A stretch of 64,000 bases of DNA, taken from positions 160,369-224,368 of the forward strand of contig JAHDYR010000033.1 of the NCBI GenBank assembly GCA_019828565.1, read 5' to 3'. Positions 19,623 through 29,359 of the stretch are shown here, piece after piece. The translations under genes were made by a program, and so were the position numbers. Source of the stretch: Carpediemonas membranifera (Eukaryota > Fornicata). The notes under the pieces were generated by a model. That model did no database searches. It saw only the letters and a list, made by a program, of their open reading frames with translations, and had not been told where the DNA came from. Position 1 is the stretch's first letter. Every line of letters starts with the position of its first letter.

Positions 19623-20840
19623 ATGAAGACCCTAGTAGCCGAGCACACCGCCCTCGCGCTCCCAGACCTGAGTGCAAAGTGGACTCTCGAGACCGACGCA
19701 TCGTCGACCGCCATCGGTGGTGTACTGTGGCAGGGCGAGGGTGACGAGAAGGTCCCACTCGCCTTCTACAGCAAGACCCTCGACGAGACCCAGCAACGGT
19801 GGTCCACGGTGGAACAGGAGCTTTTCGCCATTGTCTATTGTGTAACGCGACCAGAGTTTTCCCCCCTCTTCAAGCTGAAGCCGTTCGAGCTTCGCACGGA
19901 CCATCGTAATCTGATATGGCTACTCAGGAAGACAGACGAGGACGGCACTAAGAAACTGACACGATGGCGACTCACCATGACAGAGTATCCGTATAACGTC
20001 ACACACATAGCTGGAGCGCAGAACCTCGTAGCCGACGCACTGTCGCGGCCATCATCTCAGCGCAAGAACGAGGTGCGCCGCTCGATCGACCACGTCACCA
20101 CGACGCGCCAAGAGCAGATCACCAGGGCGCACGCCGGTGCACAGGGCCACGTCGGCCCAGACCAGACCATCGCCAATCTGAAGCAGTCCGGTGTCACGTG
20201 GCCAGGCATGTCGGATGACGTCCGCGCGACCTTACGCCAGTGTCCAATCTGTCGCAAGACAAAGCCAGCCCGCAAGGAGCCGATCAAGTGGCACTCTACT
20301 CAGCGCATCCGCCCATTCGAGACGGTGCAGGTGGACACCATTGGCCCTTTGCCCGAGAGAGACGGTCTCAAGTACGTCATCACGGTGGTGGACGTGTTCT
20401 CGAAGTTCACCATATTGAAGCCCACACGGTCAACGAGCGCAGCCGAGGCAGCAGCCGCATTGCTGGAGATCTGGGCGACTTTCGGCGTCCCGGCCGAGCT
20501 CCAGTCTGACCAAGGTACACAGTTCAGGAATGCCCTAGTCGAGGAGATGAACGAGCGACTGAGCCTCAAGCACCGGTTCAGTACGGCATATCATCCGGCC
20601 AGCAACGGCGTAGTCGAACGCCTGAATGGTACCGTCATGAGACGCTTAAGAGCGCTCCTGCTGGACGCCCGCGACGACAACTGGCCCGCATACCTGCCCA
20701 TCGCCCAGCACGTTATCAACGCCACCCGCCACTCCACCACAGGCCTCAGCCCCTTCGAACTATTGTTCGGACGCAAGTCAACCATGCTGCGCGTCGCGCC
20801 CGACGCCCTGACCAACGCAACCCAGATGCTCGAGCACTGA
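19623..20840 (+). CDS. Ty3-3 RNase H and integrase
   Basis: RNase H shows LETDASSTAIGGVL, TVEQELFAIVY and TDHRNLIWL. The integrase has a zinc finger (GHVGPDQTIAN, CPICRKTKP) and D, D, E positions in QVDTIGPLP, LQSDQGTQFR and VVERLNGTVM. The C-terminal barrel and any chromodomain are missing because of the junction at 20830. Confidence 0.88.
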   Translation: MKTLVAEHTALALPDLSAKWTLETDASSTAIGGVLWQGEGDEKVPLAFYSKTLDETQQRWSTVEQELFAIVYCVTRPEFSPLFKLKPFELRTDHRNLIWLLRKTDEDGTKKLTRWRLTMTEYPYNVTHIAGAQNLVADALSRPSSQRKNEVRRSIDHVTTTRQEQITRAHAGAQGHVGPDQTIANLKQSGVTWPGMSDDVRATLRQCPICRKTKPARKEPIKWHSTQRIRPFETVQVDTIGPLPERDGLKYVITVVDVFSKFTILKPTRSTSAAEAAAALLEIWATFGVPAELQSDQGTQFRNALVEEMNERLSLKHRFSTAYHPASNGVVERLNGTVMRRLRALLLDARDDNWPAYLPIAQHVINATRHSTTGLSPFELLFGRKSTMLRVAPDALTNATQMLEH

Positions 20841-20861
20841 GCCCGGCTCGAGCATCTGGGT
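20820..20861. repeat. 16-bp palindrome at a rearrangement junction
   Basis: ACCCAGATGCTCGAGC at 20820-20835 is exactly complementary to 20846-20861, with a 10-nt spacer. It sits where Ty3-3 (plus) meets a gag fragment (minus), and both reading frames encode TQMLE across it. It looks like a fold-back or template-switch scar. Confidence 0.75.
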
Positions 20862-21173
20862 CGTTAGCTGGAAAAGACGGCGCTCTAGGATCGGATCAGT
20901 GGGCTTAATTGCGTTAGCAATCGCTCTGAAAACGAGGTCCTCTCTCTCATGTTTCTTACGCTTCTCGCCCGTCACTGTGTTGTGCTTCGCGCTCTTGTAT
21001 GTCTTGGCTACGTCTATACCAACTGCTGCACAGTATGAGGTGACAGCCGGACCCAAACGCTTGATAAGTCGGCGTTTTCCGCCCGTTCGGACATGGCGTT
21101 CGAGTTTCTCCTTAAACGAAAGCAGAGCATTAATCTCTGGTTGAGTACATAACGGACCCTTGTCCTCAGTCAT
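20862..21173 (-). pseudogene. Ty3 gag N-terminal fragment related to Ty3-1
   Basis: The frame starts with MTEDKGPLCTQPEINALLSF and is clearly homologous to the start of Ty3-1 gag (shared GGKRRLxKRLGPAVTSYC). It stops being homologous at the palindrome near 20861. Its leader (21174-21265) also matches the Ty3-1 leader, including the hairpin at 21225-21248. The rest of the element is absent. Confidence 0.85.
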
Positions 21174-21249
21174 TGTAAGTAACGTTACTGTGGGTTCGTG
21201 AGAACAAAGCTTTACAAAGAATAGAGCTCGACACCCATGTGTCGAGCTG

Positions 21250-21823
21250 GACGACTCAAGACCTACCTATTAAATAATCTATTGATGAACCAACAGGGGT
21301 ACTAGGCCTTGCAGATCTAGAGTCTGTGTTAGCCCTAGCCCACGCCGCCTAACAGGGGTAGATGAGAGGGACTTAGTTGCTTTCCCCGCCCACGGGTAGG
21401 CCACTTAACAGAGTCGTGGGGGCACTGAACAGGGAATCTGGAAAGATGAGAGGGTGCCATGCTTGAACGACCCCGTAGGGACTGCAGGGAATCAGGGAGT
21501 GCTATAGAGAAGGTCTTGCAGGACAAACCTGCCTGTGGAAGCACCGAGGACAGACCCCCAGGCTCCCTGGAAGCTGCCGGGTTTACAGGGAGACAGGAAA
21601 GCGCTCAGCGCACGGAGATGGCGAAGGCCTATGGGGGGAAGTGAAATCGGGAGTGAGCGGAAGCAGTAGCACCGAATCGCTCGTTGGACGCAGCTGACAA
21701 GTTCAATCGCAGGGAGGAGGCAGCGCCCCGGGGAACTCGGCTCCAGTAATAAGGGAGATCAGCCTAAGTAACCGGGGCCCGATACCAGGCACCATAAATT
21801 TTCTTTCTTTCTTTCAGCGCAGG
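21250..21823. other. Unassigned stretch before the DIRS-like tail
   Basis: No protein is recognised in these 570 bases. It is moderately purine-rich and ends with a pyrimidine tract and CAG (about 21801-21819) that resembles a splice acceptor just before RNase H coding sequence. It may be part of the DIRS-like element whose upstream reverse transcriptase is missing. Confidence 0.5.
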
Positions 21824-23271
21824 GTGCTCACCGTCTTCACGGACAACTCCACAGCCCAGGCTTGGGTCAACCGTCAGGGCTCTACGCACGCGCCCCAAGC
21901 TGCGATGGATCTTGTGCAGGAGCTTCACACTCTGCTCGCAAGCCGCAACCTTATCATCAAGGCCGAGTTCACGCCGGGTCGAGCCAACATCCACGCAGAC
22001 CGGCTGTCTCGCAACATAGAGGTGCCTCCGACACTGACAGAGCAGCTCCTAGCTCTGTGGGGGCCGGCCAACACCATCTGGGAGGGCGACGGCCCGAAGG
22101 TCTGGCGCGGTCGTCGAGTTCTGGTGGTGAATACAGCAGTGACGAGAGCAGTGACGAGTCTATGTCTCAAGGCTACAGCTCCGACAGCACCTACGTCCCA
22201 TCCGAGGACCTGGACCTCGTCGATATTCCTCCTCGTGAAAGACACTATGTCGCCAGAGTTGCGCCTCCTCAAGCAGGCAGCTCGCCTGAAGCGCTACTTC
22301 TCGACAACCGAGCCCCAGAGCGGCATGAAGTCGAGGTACATCGGTCTGGCCCTTCCAACCTGTTCGAAGGAATCAGACTATCTGATCAGCTCTCGCACCT
22401 CGAGGAGCAAGGAAGGCGAGCGGTCGCCGGCTGGGTTACCAAGTTCATCGAGAGTAGAGATCCGAAGCTGTCCCACGCAGCCCAGTTCAGGGCATTCCTG
22501 CTCAAAGAGGGAAGGAACTCAGGGCCGGACTCGGTCGGCCGCAAGGCTTACTGGGTCATCCAAGCAGCCCCGCGATGGTCTAGCTGGAGAGTTCCTCTCG
22601 ACGCGCAGGCGATCCAGAAAGAAGCCCGCAAGAGAGCTACCCTGAAGGGTCTCACCGGAGGGTCACGCCCAGTCTACAGGATCGAGATGAGCGACGCCAT
22701 CGCGAACCGCAACAGTTCTATTAGGGCATACCAGGCAACCCTGTTTGCGTCCATGTGCTACTTGACGGTCAGTAGAGGAAGGGAGATCTTCACGCTAACG
22801 CCCGGGCGCATCACCTTCGAGCCTAACGGTGACGCCACACTCGGCATCCCTCGTACCAAGACCATGATAGGGGTGGCTAAGAGACTCCCTAACGTCTGGA
22901 TCCTGGGTTTTAACCCAGCTAAGGCTTTACAGCGCTGGCTGACTGGCCTATCTCTTCCGGACGATGCCTGCATGTGGCGGGAGGTGACTCCCCGCAATAC
23001 GCTCAGTCGTCGCAACCCACGGTCAGCTAGGGGTTTGCTGCAGGACGTGAAGCGCTTATTCGGCCCAAGGTCGGGCTGGCATTCGTTCCGCAAGGGTGCC
23101 GCCTCGGAGCTTGCCCTATGTGGCACGCCTCTGGAGGCTCTGCTCGCCATGGGTACCTGGCGGGAGGTTCGTAGTTTGCGCTCTTACATCGGACAGGCTA
23201 TGCGCAACGAGCCTCTCTTCGTCCGCGAAGCGACAAGGAGTCTGCTGCGGCCTAGCGCGAAGCGTCTTTAA
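21824..23271 (+). mobile_element. DIRS-C: RNase H tail and tyrosine recombinase
   Basis: An RNase H end (VFTDNSTAQAWVNRQG, GRANIHADRLSR) is followed, after a frame change near 22130, by a tyrosine recombinase with the full catalytic set: Arg in SRGREIFTLTP, a Lys in RTKTM, H-x-x-R in WHSFRKGAASEL, GTWRE and the final Tyr in LRSYIGQ. This order is typical of DIRS/Ngaro-like retrotransposons, which integrate with a tyrosine recombinase rather than a DDE integrase. Gag and most of the reverse transcriptase are missing. Confidence 0.88.
22117..23271 (+). CDS. DIRS-C tyrosine recombinase
   Basis: The open frame contains an N-terminal SAM-like region (ESRDPKLSHAAQFRAFLLKE) and the C-terminal catalytic domain described for DIRS-C. 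All recognisable catalytic residues are present, so this domain could be functional. The true start is unknown because it would normally be translated after reverse transcriptase and RNase H. Confidence 0.8.
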   Translation, partial: SSGGEYSSDESSDESMSQGYSSDSTYVPSEDLDLVDIPPRERHYVARVAPPQAGSSPEALLLDNRAPERHEVEVHRSGPSNLFEGIRLSDQLSHLEEQGRRAVAGWVTKFIESRDPKLSHAAQFRAFLLKEGRNSGPDSVGRKAYWVIQAAPRWSSWRVPLDAQAIQKEARKRATLKGLTGGSRPVYRIEMSDAIANRNSSIRAYQATLFASMCYLTVSRGREIFTLTPGRITFEPNGDATLGIPRTKTMIGVAKRLPNVWILGFNPAKALQRWLTGLSLPDDACMWREVTPRNTLSRRNPRSARGLLQDVKRLFGPRSGWHSFRKGAASELALCGTPLEALLAMGTWREVRSLRSYIGQAMRNEPLFVREATRSLLRPSAKRL

Positions 23272-23518
23272 CGCTGCGCTCCTAATCATTCTAAACAATC
23301 TTTAAACGCGTTCGTCGAAGCGAAATGGTTTCGCCTTGATCCGCTCCCGCTATAACAATGCGAGGCTATTGTAGTGAGAGTAGCGGTAGTAGTGTGTCCT
23401 CTGGGTGAGTGGTTCCATCTGGGTTGGTGATTATATGTTAGTTGGCCATGTTATATGGCTGGTTATCAAGCGGCCATGAAATATGGCTAAGGTGACAAGA
23501 AGTGAAATGCAAAAGTTT

Positions 23519-23590
23519 GGTCCCTGCCAGACTCGAACTGGCATCGCAGGATTCAGAGTCCTGAGTGCTAACCACTTACACTAAGGGACC
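23519..23590 (-). tRNA. tRNA-Gln (CTG anticodon)
   Basis: Read on the minus strand, the 72-nt sequence begins GGTCCCTTAGTG and ends CTGGCAGGGACC, giving a 7-bp acceptor stem. It has an A-box-like TAGTGTAAGTGGTTAGCA, a B box GTTCGAGTC and the anticodon loop ACTCTGAAT with CTG. No CCA is encoded and no intron is present. A TTTT run follows immediately downstream (plus-strand 23513-23516), consistent with RNA polymerase III termination. Confidence 0.93.
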
Positions 23591-24947
23591 TTGGCGGACC
23601 ACTGTCCCCACGCGCGTGCATCCGTGCCCGGATGCGCGGCGAGCGCATGCTGCGGAGAGCAGCACAGAGAGAGGAGCCAGGGAGGCTCCTCCCCTCTTTT
23701 CCCAATCTGGGCATCGTCCCCTGCTGGTGGACGCCCATTTGGTCGTCGGCGTCTGCAGTGCCATAAACACTATTTGGGATTGTCTACAGTTGTAGACGTG
23801 CGCCGCACGCTGGTATGGCAAACCTGCCAACCCCGTCGGACAAGCGTGGTCCGGTTGTGCCGTGCCTTTGGGGCGTGCTAGCAAAACCTGGTGAGGAAGT
23901 ATTTAATAGATTGCGATACGGTGCCGCGGGCCAGCCGGGACCGTATCGTATCGGCTAAAAATAAATACTGATCGAGCCTAGAGTGGCATCAGCCATGACA
24001 CTACCCCTCCCAGAGCGTCAGCTCGCATGTGCATTGGCATCTCTGGGCGCGTTGGGCTGTTACATGTTTTGTCAGGTTAGGCTAAAGTGCAGGCTAAGGT
24101 TTCGCAACGGGGGGCATACGAAGGTGGGGACAAAAAAAATGAACAGCAGGGCAATCCGTCTAGGCTTGTGTTGTAGTGCTGTGGTGACGTAGATGGTTCT
24201 TGGTTGGGCCTGTAGCTCGAGTGAGTGACGCTAGCGTCGTCGATGATGAGTGAGGTGAACTCCTAGAAACCTCGTGGAAGTTGAAGTAGATAGTTCTAGT
24301 AAAGGTACTGTATCTAGTTGCGTTGTTGTTCTCGTGATCCGAAGGGTATTTGCTGAGATATTCGACGTTTTGTCAAATTTTGCTGAGAAAATGGGAAGAT
24401 GAGGTCGCTATGAGGTTGGTGATGGAGATAGGGGAAATGTGATCGTGGATTTGAGAAGTAATTACTTTGTTGTACGGTTCTCCATGACCTTTTCCGCGTC
24501 AAAGGGCGTATAGCTTGTGGGGTGATGATCGTTCGATTCTGGAAATGAGCTCGTCATGCGTCAGAGTCGATTCACGATGAGAGCAGTAAGAGACCGGGGC
24601 ATACGAGCTGATTGCCGGTCCTGGACCGGTTGAGTGCCCCTTTGGGGGGTATTTTGACCAAGTCGGAAAGCTTCGAAATGGTTCAATGACGGTGGTGTAG
24701 TGCGGTAATGTGGCTTAGAAACCGTTGTTGAGGGTGAAACGTCTTGATTAAATGACATTTGTTGTGTTTGTCTGCTTCTGGATGGTTCTTCAGCTCCAGA
24801 AATAGAGTGTTGTGTGAGTGAGAATAAAACGAGGGCCTTTGGGGCCGTTTCATGAGTGATTTGTGATTGTTTTGGCGGCTTTATGTACACTTACGCTTGC
24901 CAGCCTTTCTTTTTGATGTATCTGTTGATCTTTGGTGCCTCTGAGGG
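23591..24947. other. Gene-free stretch between tRNA-Gln and Ty3-4
   Basis: About 1.36 kb with no supported coding region; open frames are short and in both strands. Visible features are a 9-bp inverted pair around 23683 (AGGAGCC/GGCTCC), an inverted pair GATACGGT/ACCGTATC near 23914-23946, and a repeated TCTACAGTTGTAGA palindrome near 23783. The G/T-rich part from 24200 resembles no known element. Confidence 0.6.
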
Positions 24948-25017
24948 GTAGGTGTCCCAATCAATTGATTAAATCTCTTTCGCTAGCTGTTCTATCCATA
25001 CCACAGTGATCACTGTC

Positions 25018-28000
25018 ATGGTTTTAGTCAGCAACAGCCGTTTAGACGAGTATCGTCTTCACGTTGCAAGCAAAAAGCAGCCGTCTAGCATCCTCTTTTT
25101 CCTCGGGAGCGAGAAACTAGCCGAAATCCGCGCGGCGTTCATCCCGACAACGAGATTCCCAACATTCGAGGATTTCCAATGCTTCTTTGAGACAGAGATC
25201 CGTCCTCCCATTCATAAGCCTTCCGAGCAGAATGAACCCGAGAAGAACGACGACGACAAATCGGCCGAGGAGCTCAGCGCTCTCCTGGCCAAGCTCAAGG
25301 ATATAGACACCCAAGCGGCCTCGATCGCTTCAGACGAGCTGAAGCAGGCCTTCATCACCGCAGCCCTCAAGGCGGTCAGTCCGCCACCGACGGCCCCAGA
25401 CACCTCGACCAACGCCTCAGAGCGCCTCTCGAGGGAGGAGCTCCGCGAGCGGGCGGACCTCTTGCTCACCTACACCGCGTACTTCGAGCTGACACCCGCC
25501 CAGCGGGCCAACCCAGCCGCTCGCGCGGCGGCGATCCTGGAAAGGACCACGCTCACAGGTGGAGACATCACCTCTATGCAGAAGATGTTCCTAGCTTTCG
25601 GCAAGCACTGTCGCCAGCTGAACCCCAAGTTCCCGACAGAAGAAAACGGTTACACGCCCCTCACCGAGAAGAGGCTGATATCCACGCTTTTCCGCGTGCT
25701 GACCCGCGGTTTTGACGTCACCGAAGCCGCCCTCGCCTTCGAGGATTTCGCCGACGGCGCCACCACCATCGATGACGTCCAGCACCGCATCCTGGCTTTG
25801 CCAACTAACTCCGATGGGACGATCGTCACGCCTTGGTCCTTCTGCCAGAGGACCTCCGGTCCCATGGCAGGCGCCAAGGTCCCCGCTACACCGGGCAACG
25901 GCCGCAAGACCTGCCGCGTCCACGGTCCCGGCGGCCACTCTACTGAAGAGTGCCGGCTGCTGAAGCGCCAGAGTCAGGCTAACAGAGCCACACCGGCGGG
26001 CCGCCAACCTCAAGATCCCCGCCAGGGCCAGGCCTCTCAACGCACACCACACCAAGCCTCAGCCGCCCAGCAGAACCAGTCACGCCAGCCGCAGGCAGTT
26101 GGTCCCCAACGACAGGCCGCTGGACAACCACAGCAGCCCCAGCAACCATCGACGTCGAAGGGTCCTTGGCAGTTCAGGCAGAACCCCAAGCAGGCCACAC
26201 CATTCACACCGACACCCCCCAACAAGCCCCAACAAGGCAGCGTTCAGAACGTAGAGCATGCCGAGCACGCTTACTCGCCGGGCCGGCTTCTCCGGATTCC
26301 AGTGACGATAGGTGACACGCTTATCTCAGCGACGGTCGACCCTGGCTCCGTAGTGTCCACCATCTCGCTGGACCTCGCCAACGCACTCGCCCAGTTTGGC
26401 AGGAGGGGCCCCGACATGGTCCAGCTGACGGGCCCTGACGACCAAGGTCTCCAGCAACACGGCACCTTCGAGACAACGCTGGTCGCGGACCGCTTGGGCG
26501 ACCGCCGAACGATCATCGATTGGCCCCTGCCCGTCATCAGCGGCAGGGCCGATAAGGTCCTCATCGGCTCGGATATATTGTGGTTCTTAGGCCTCATGTC
26601 CGACGAGGGCATCATGCTTCGCCTCCGCCCGCAAGTTCACGACGGCGAGGACGAAGGCCTCCCCGACGACCAGACCGATGACTTCCACGCAGTCAACAAC
26701 ATTGTCAGCGACGACGCGGGCCCACTTGGCACACGCATCGCAAGCGACTTCCCGCTCAAAGCCGAGATGGCTGATGTCATCCGCCGGCACGCACCGGTAT
26801 TCGGCGAGCTGCACCCTGACGGCGCCCAGATCGCCGCCGCAACGATTGACATCGTGCCAGGCGCACCCCTACCCAACCATGCCCCTCGACCGCTCACGGC
26901 ACCCACCGCCGAAAGAGTGCACGAGATTATCGACGACATGGACAGACAGGGCATCGTACGCGATTCCTACAGCCACGTGGCATCCGCAGCCGTCATCGTA
27001 GTGAAGAAGTCAAGCGAGTTACGACTTTGCGCCGACTACCGCGAGCTTAACTCGGTAACTACACCAGACAGGTTCCCCCTCGCAGATATCCGCACCTTCA
27101 CCAACGACTTCATCGGTGCCAAGTACTTCTTCGCTTGTGACCTCCGGTCAGGTTTTCATCAAATGCCAGTACGCGAAGACCACAAGTACCTCACCGCTAT
27201 AACGCTGCCAGGCCGGTTCAAAGAGTACAACTTTGCACCCTTTGGTCTTCGTAACCTACCGTCACAGTTCCAGCGGGCCATCCAGGCAATCCTTGCCCCT
27301 GTGCGCGCCGACGGTACGAAGAACTACATCGACGACATCTTTGGTCGAGCCAAGACACCTCAGGAGCTTCTAGACCACGTCGACCGCCTACTCTGTATCG
27401 CAGAGGAACGCAACGTCCGCCTCCGCGGCGACAAGTGTGTCTTCGGGGCGACGTCTATCGAGATCCTCGGCGATATCGTCGATGGCAAGGGCCGCCGCAT
27501 GAGCCCTACTCGTGTCAGATCCATGCAGGACCTCGCCGCACCTCACTCGGTCAAGGACCTACGCATGATCATCGGTATGTTCACATACCTCAGTGACTAT
27601 ATCCCCGACTGCCAGACACGCCTCAAGCCGCTCCAGGCCTTGGTCAGCAAGGTCCCACCCTACACCTTCAACGACTGGGACGACACGCTTCAGGCTCTGT
27701 TTGATCAGCTCAAGCAGGCCGTGACAGACGAAGAGGTCCTCGCCCATCCGGACCAGAGCAGGCCCTGGCGCCTCGAGACCGACGCCTCTCTCGAAGGCAT
27801 CGGCGGTGTCTTACTGCAGCTTGACTCGGACAACACATGGCGCGTCGTGTCATTCTTCTCAAAGGTCTTCAACGACACACAGTCGCGTTGGTGCACGTAC
27901 GACCAGGAGCTGTTCGCGATCATCTACTGCCTCACTCGGCCTGACCTCTCGCCCATCTTTAGAGTCCACCAGGACCTGACGATCTGGACGGACCACCGCA

Positions 28001-28917
28001 ACTTGGTCTACCTGCACTCCAAGGCTGGCCAGGAAAACCGTAAGCACCTCCGCTGGCTGCTTATGATCCAAGAGTTCGAGTTCGTCATCAGACACATCGC
28101 AGGCGCGCAGAACACACTGGCCGACGCACTCAGTCGATACAACCCGCAGGCCACAGTCACGCAGGTCAACAACGTCTCAGAGGCCGAGCTCGACGAAGAC
28201 GCCAAGCGCAAGATCGTGCAAGAAGCTCACCGATACCACGAGGGCGAGCAGGCCACCATCAGGAACGTCCGCCAGCTTGGGCACGATTGGCCAGGCCTCC
28301 ACTCCGACGTGCACGCAGTCGTGTCAACCTGCGTGTACTGCGCTAAGGCACGCCTCTCCGCTTTCATTAAGACCACAACGCAGTCTTCTCTGCGCGACCG
28401 ACCCTTCCAGACCATCGCTGTAGACACCATGGGTCCTTTCCCTGTCGACTCCGAGGGTTTCAGATACATCGTGGTGGCAACCGACATGTTTACCCGCTTC
28501 ACGGAGCTCATCCCCACAGCTTCCAACAACGCGACGACGGTCGGGCTGGCACTTTGGTCCATCATCGGACGCTACGGTGTGCCTCGCGAGTTCCTTTCGG
28601 ACAACGGCCCCGAGTACCGCAATCGGATGATAGAAGCTTTCCTTGATCGCTTGCAGGTCACGTACCACCGGACAATCCCTTTCCACCCTCAGTCAAACGG
28701 CCTGGCCGAGAGACGCAACCAGGAAGTCAAGCGACACTTACGTGTGCTCTGTCTGATGTTTGACCGTTACGACGCCTGGGCCTCCGTGGTCCCATACGTC
28801 CAGTACATCCTGAACACTACGGTCCACTCCGTCACCGGCGGTCGAACCCATTGCTCTCTTGATGGGCAAGCATGCCTCCGCTCGCGACTTCACGATCGCA
28901 CCCAAGGAGGAGGGTAG
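25018..28917 (+). CDS. Ty3-4 gag-pol polyprotein
   Basis: One continuous frame of 1299 codons from the first ATG after the left LTR. Order: helical gag; zinc-knuckle variant CRVHGPGGHSTEEC (CX2HX4HX4C); Gln/Pro-rich linker; protease ATVDPGSVVSTIS with D-P-G-S; reverse transcriptase (LRLCADYRELNS, FACDLRSGFHQM, YIDDIFG); RNase H (LETDASLEGIGGV, TDHRNLVYL); integrase zinc finger (HRYHEGEQ, CVYCAKAR) and core (AVDTMGPF, LSDNGPEYR, LAERRNQEVK). The frame shifts near 28845, so the last 20 residues are not authentic. The gag-pol fusion without a frameshift between gag and pol is itself intact. Confidence 0.92.
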   Translation: MVLVSNSRLDEYRLHVASKKQPSSILFFLGSEKLAEIRAAFIPTTRFPTFEDFQCFFETEIRPPIHKPSEQNEPEKNDDDKSAEELSALLAKLKDIDTQAASIASDELKQAFITAALKAVSPPPTAPDTSTNASERLSREELRERADLLLTYTAYFELTPAQRANPAARAAAILERTTLTGGDITSMQKMFLAFGKHCRQLNPKFPTEENGYTPLTEKRLISTLFRVLTRGFDVTEAALAFEDFADGATTIDDVQHRILALPTNSDGTIVTPWSFCQRTSGPMAGAKVPATPGNGRKTCRVHGPGGHSTEECRLLKRQSQANRATPAGRQPQDPRQGQASQRTPHQASAAQQNQSRQPQAVGPQRQAAGQPQQPQQPSTSKGPWQFRQNPKQATPFTPTPPNKPQQGSVQNVEHAEHAYSPGRLLRIPVTIGDTLISATVDPGSVVSTISLDLANALAQFGRRGPDMVQLTGPDDQGLQQHGTFETTLVADRLGDRRTIIDWPLPVISGRADKVLIGSDILWFLGLMSDEGIMLRLRPQVHDGEDEGLPDDQTDDFHAVNNIVSDDAGPLGTRIASDFPLKAEMADVIRRHAPVFGELHPDGAQIAAATIDIVPGAPLPNHAPRPLTAPTAERVHEIIDDMDRQGIVRDSYSHVASAAVIVVKKSSELRLCADYRELNSVTTPDRFPLADIRTFTNDFIGAKYFFACDLRSGFHQMPVREDHKYLTAITLPGRFKEYNFAPFGLRNLPSQFQRAIQAILAPVRADGTKNYIDDIFGRAKTPQELLDHVDRLLCIAEERNVRLRGDKCVFGATSIEILGDIVDGKGRRMSPTRVRSMQDLAAPHSVKDLRMIIGMFTYLSDYIPDCQTRLKPLQALVSKVPPYTFNDWDDTLQALFDQLKQAVTDEEVLAHPDQSRPWRLETDASLEGIGGVLLQLDSDNTWRVVSFFSKVFNDTQSRWCTYDQELFAIIYCLTRPDLSPIFRVHQDLTIWTDHRNLVYLHSKAGQENRKHLRWLLMIQEFEFVIRHIAGAQNTLADALSRYNPQATVTQVNNVSEAELDEDAKRKIVQEAHRYHEGEQATIRNVRQLGHDWPGLHSDVHAVVSTCVYCAKARLSAFIKTTTQSSLRDRPFQTIAVDTMGPFPVDSEGFRYIVVATDMFTRFTELIPTASNNATTVGLALWSIIGRYGVPREFLSDNGPEYRNRMIEAFLDRLQVTYHRTIPFHPQSNGLAERRNQEVKRHLRVLCLMFDRYDAWASVVPYVQYILNTTVHSVTGGRTHCSLDGQACLRSRLHDRTQGGG

Positions 28918-29359
28918 AGTTCATACTCCCCTGGACGACATAGCCTCCTACATCGACGCGCTCACCGAGCACCTCCAGATCCTCGCCGACCAGGCCCTCA
29001 ACCGCCAGCAGGCAATGACAAGGACCGCAGAGCCGACGCCCCCGATCGAGCCGGGCACTCTGGTCCTTCGTAAGAACGAGAGCCCCACGAAGCTACACGG
29101 CCACCGCGGCCCATTCCGCATCACAGCCGCCGACGGTTACGCAGCGGAGATCACGCCGCTCACTGGCGGCAAGAGCCGCCGGGTCCACCTGAGCCAGTTA
29201 ATCCGCATCTGCCAAGGCCCCCTCAGCGACGCCGAACTGTTGCGCATCGCGGCTACCGACGACGAGGAGTATTACGTCGAGAAAGTCCTAGAGGTCGACG
29301 ACGAGACTGGCGACCTCCTCATTAAGTGGCTCGGCTTCCCTGAGGCTAAGGCCACGTGA
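28859..29359 (+). CDS. Ty3-4 integrase C-terminus and cut chromodomain
   Basis: It continues the integrase in the next frame (LMGKHASARDFTIAP) after a one-step frame change near 28845. It ends with a chromodomain (EYYVEKVLEVDDE, LLIKWLGFPEAKAT) interrupted by TGA at 29357-29359, where related chromodomains have TGG for the Trp of the TWE box. Coding similarity continues past the stop (EGPNSD). With identical LTRs, these two lesions are either very recent or base-call errors. Confidence 0.85.
   Translation: MMGKHASARDFTIAPKEEGRVHTPLDDIASYIDALTEHLQILADQALNRQQAMTRTAEPTPPIEPGTLVLRKNESPTKLHGHRGPFRITAADGYAAEITPLTGGKSRRVHLSQLIRICQGPLSDAELLRIAATDDEEYYVEKVLEVDDETGDLLIKWLGFPEAKAT

Larger units (their letters stand above)
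16689..20840 (+). mobile_element. Ty3-3: Ty3/gypsy element, 3'-truncated in integrase
   Basis: Gag through integrase are present in order, with frame changes near 18310 and 19410. The integrase ends abruptly after LLFGRKSTMLRVAPDALTNA at a 16-bp palindrome (20820-20861) where an unrelated, oppositely oriented Ty3 gag fragment begins. The leader before 16689 contains a 66-bp stretch bounded by TG and CA (about 16601-16666) that could be a short LTR, but no partner survives to test this. Confidence 0.88.
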
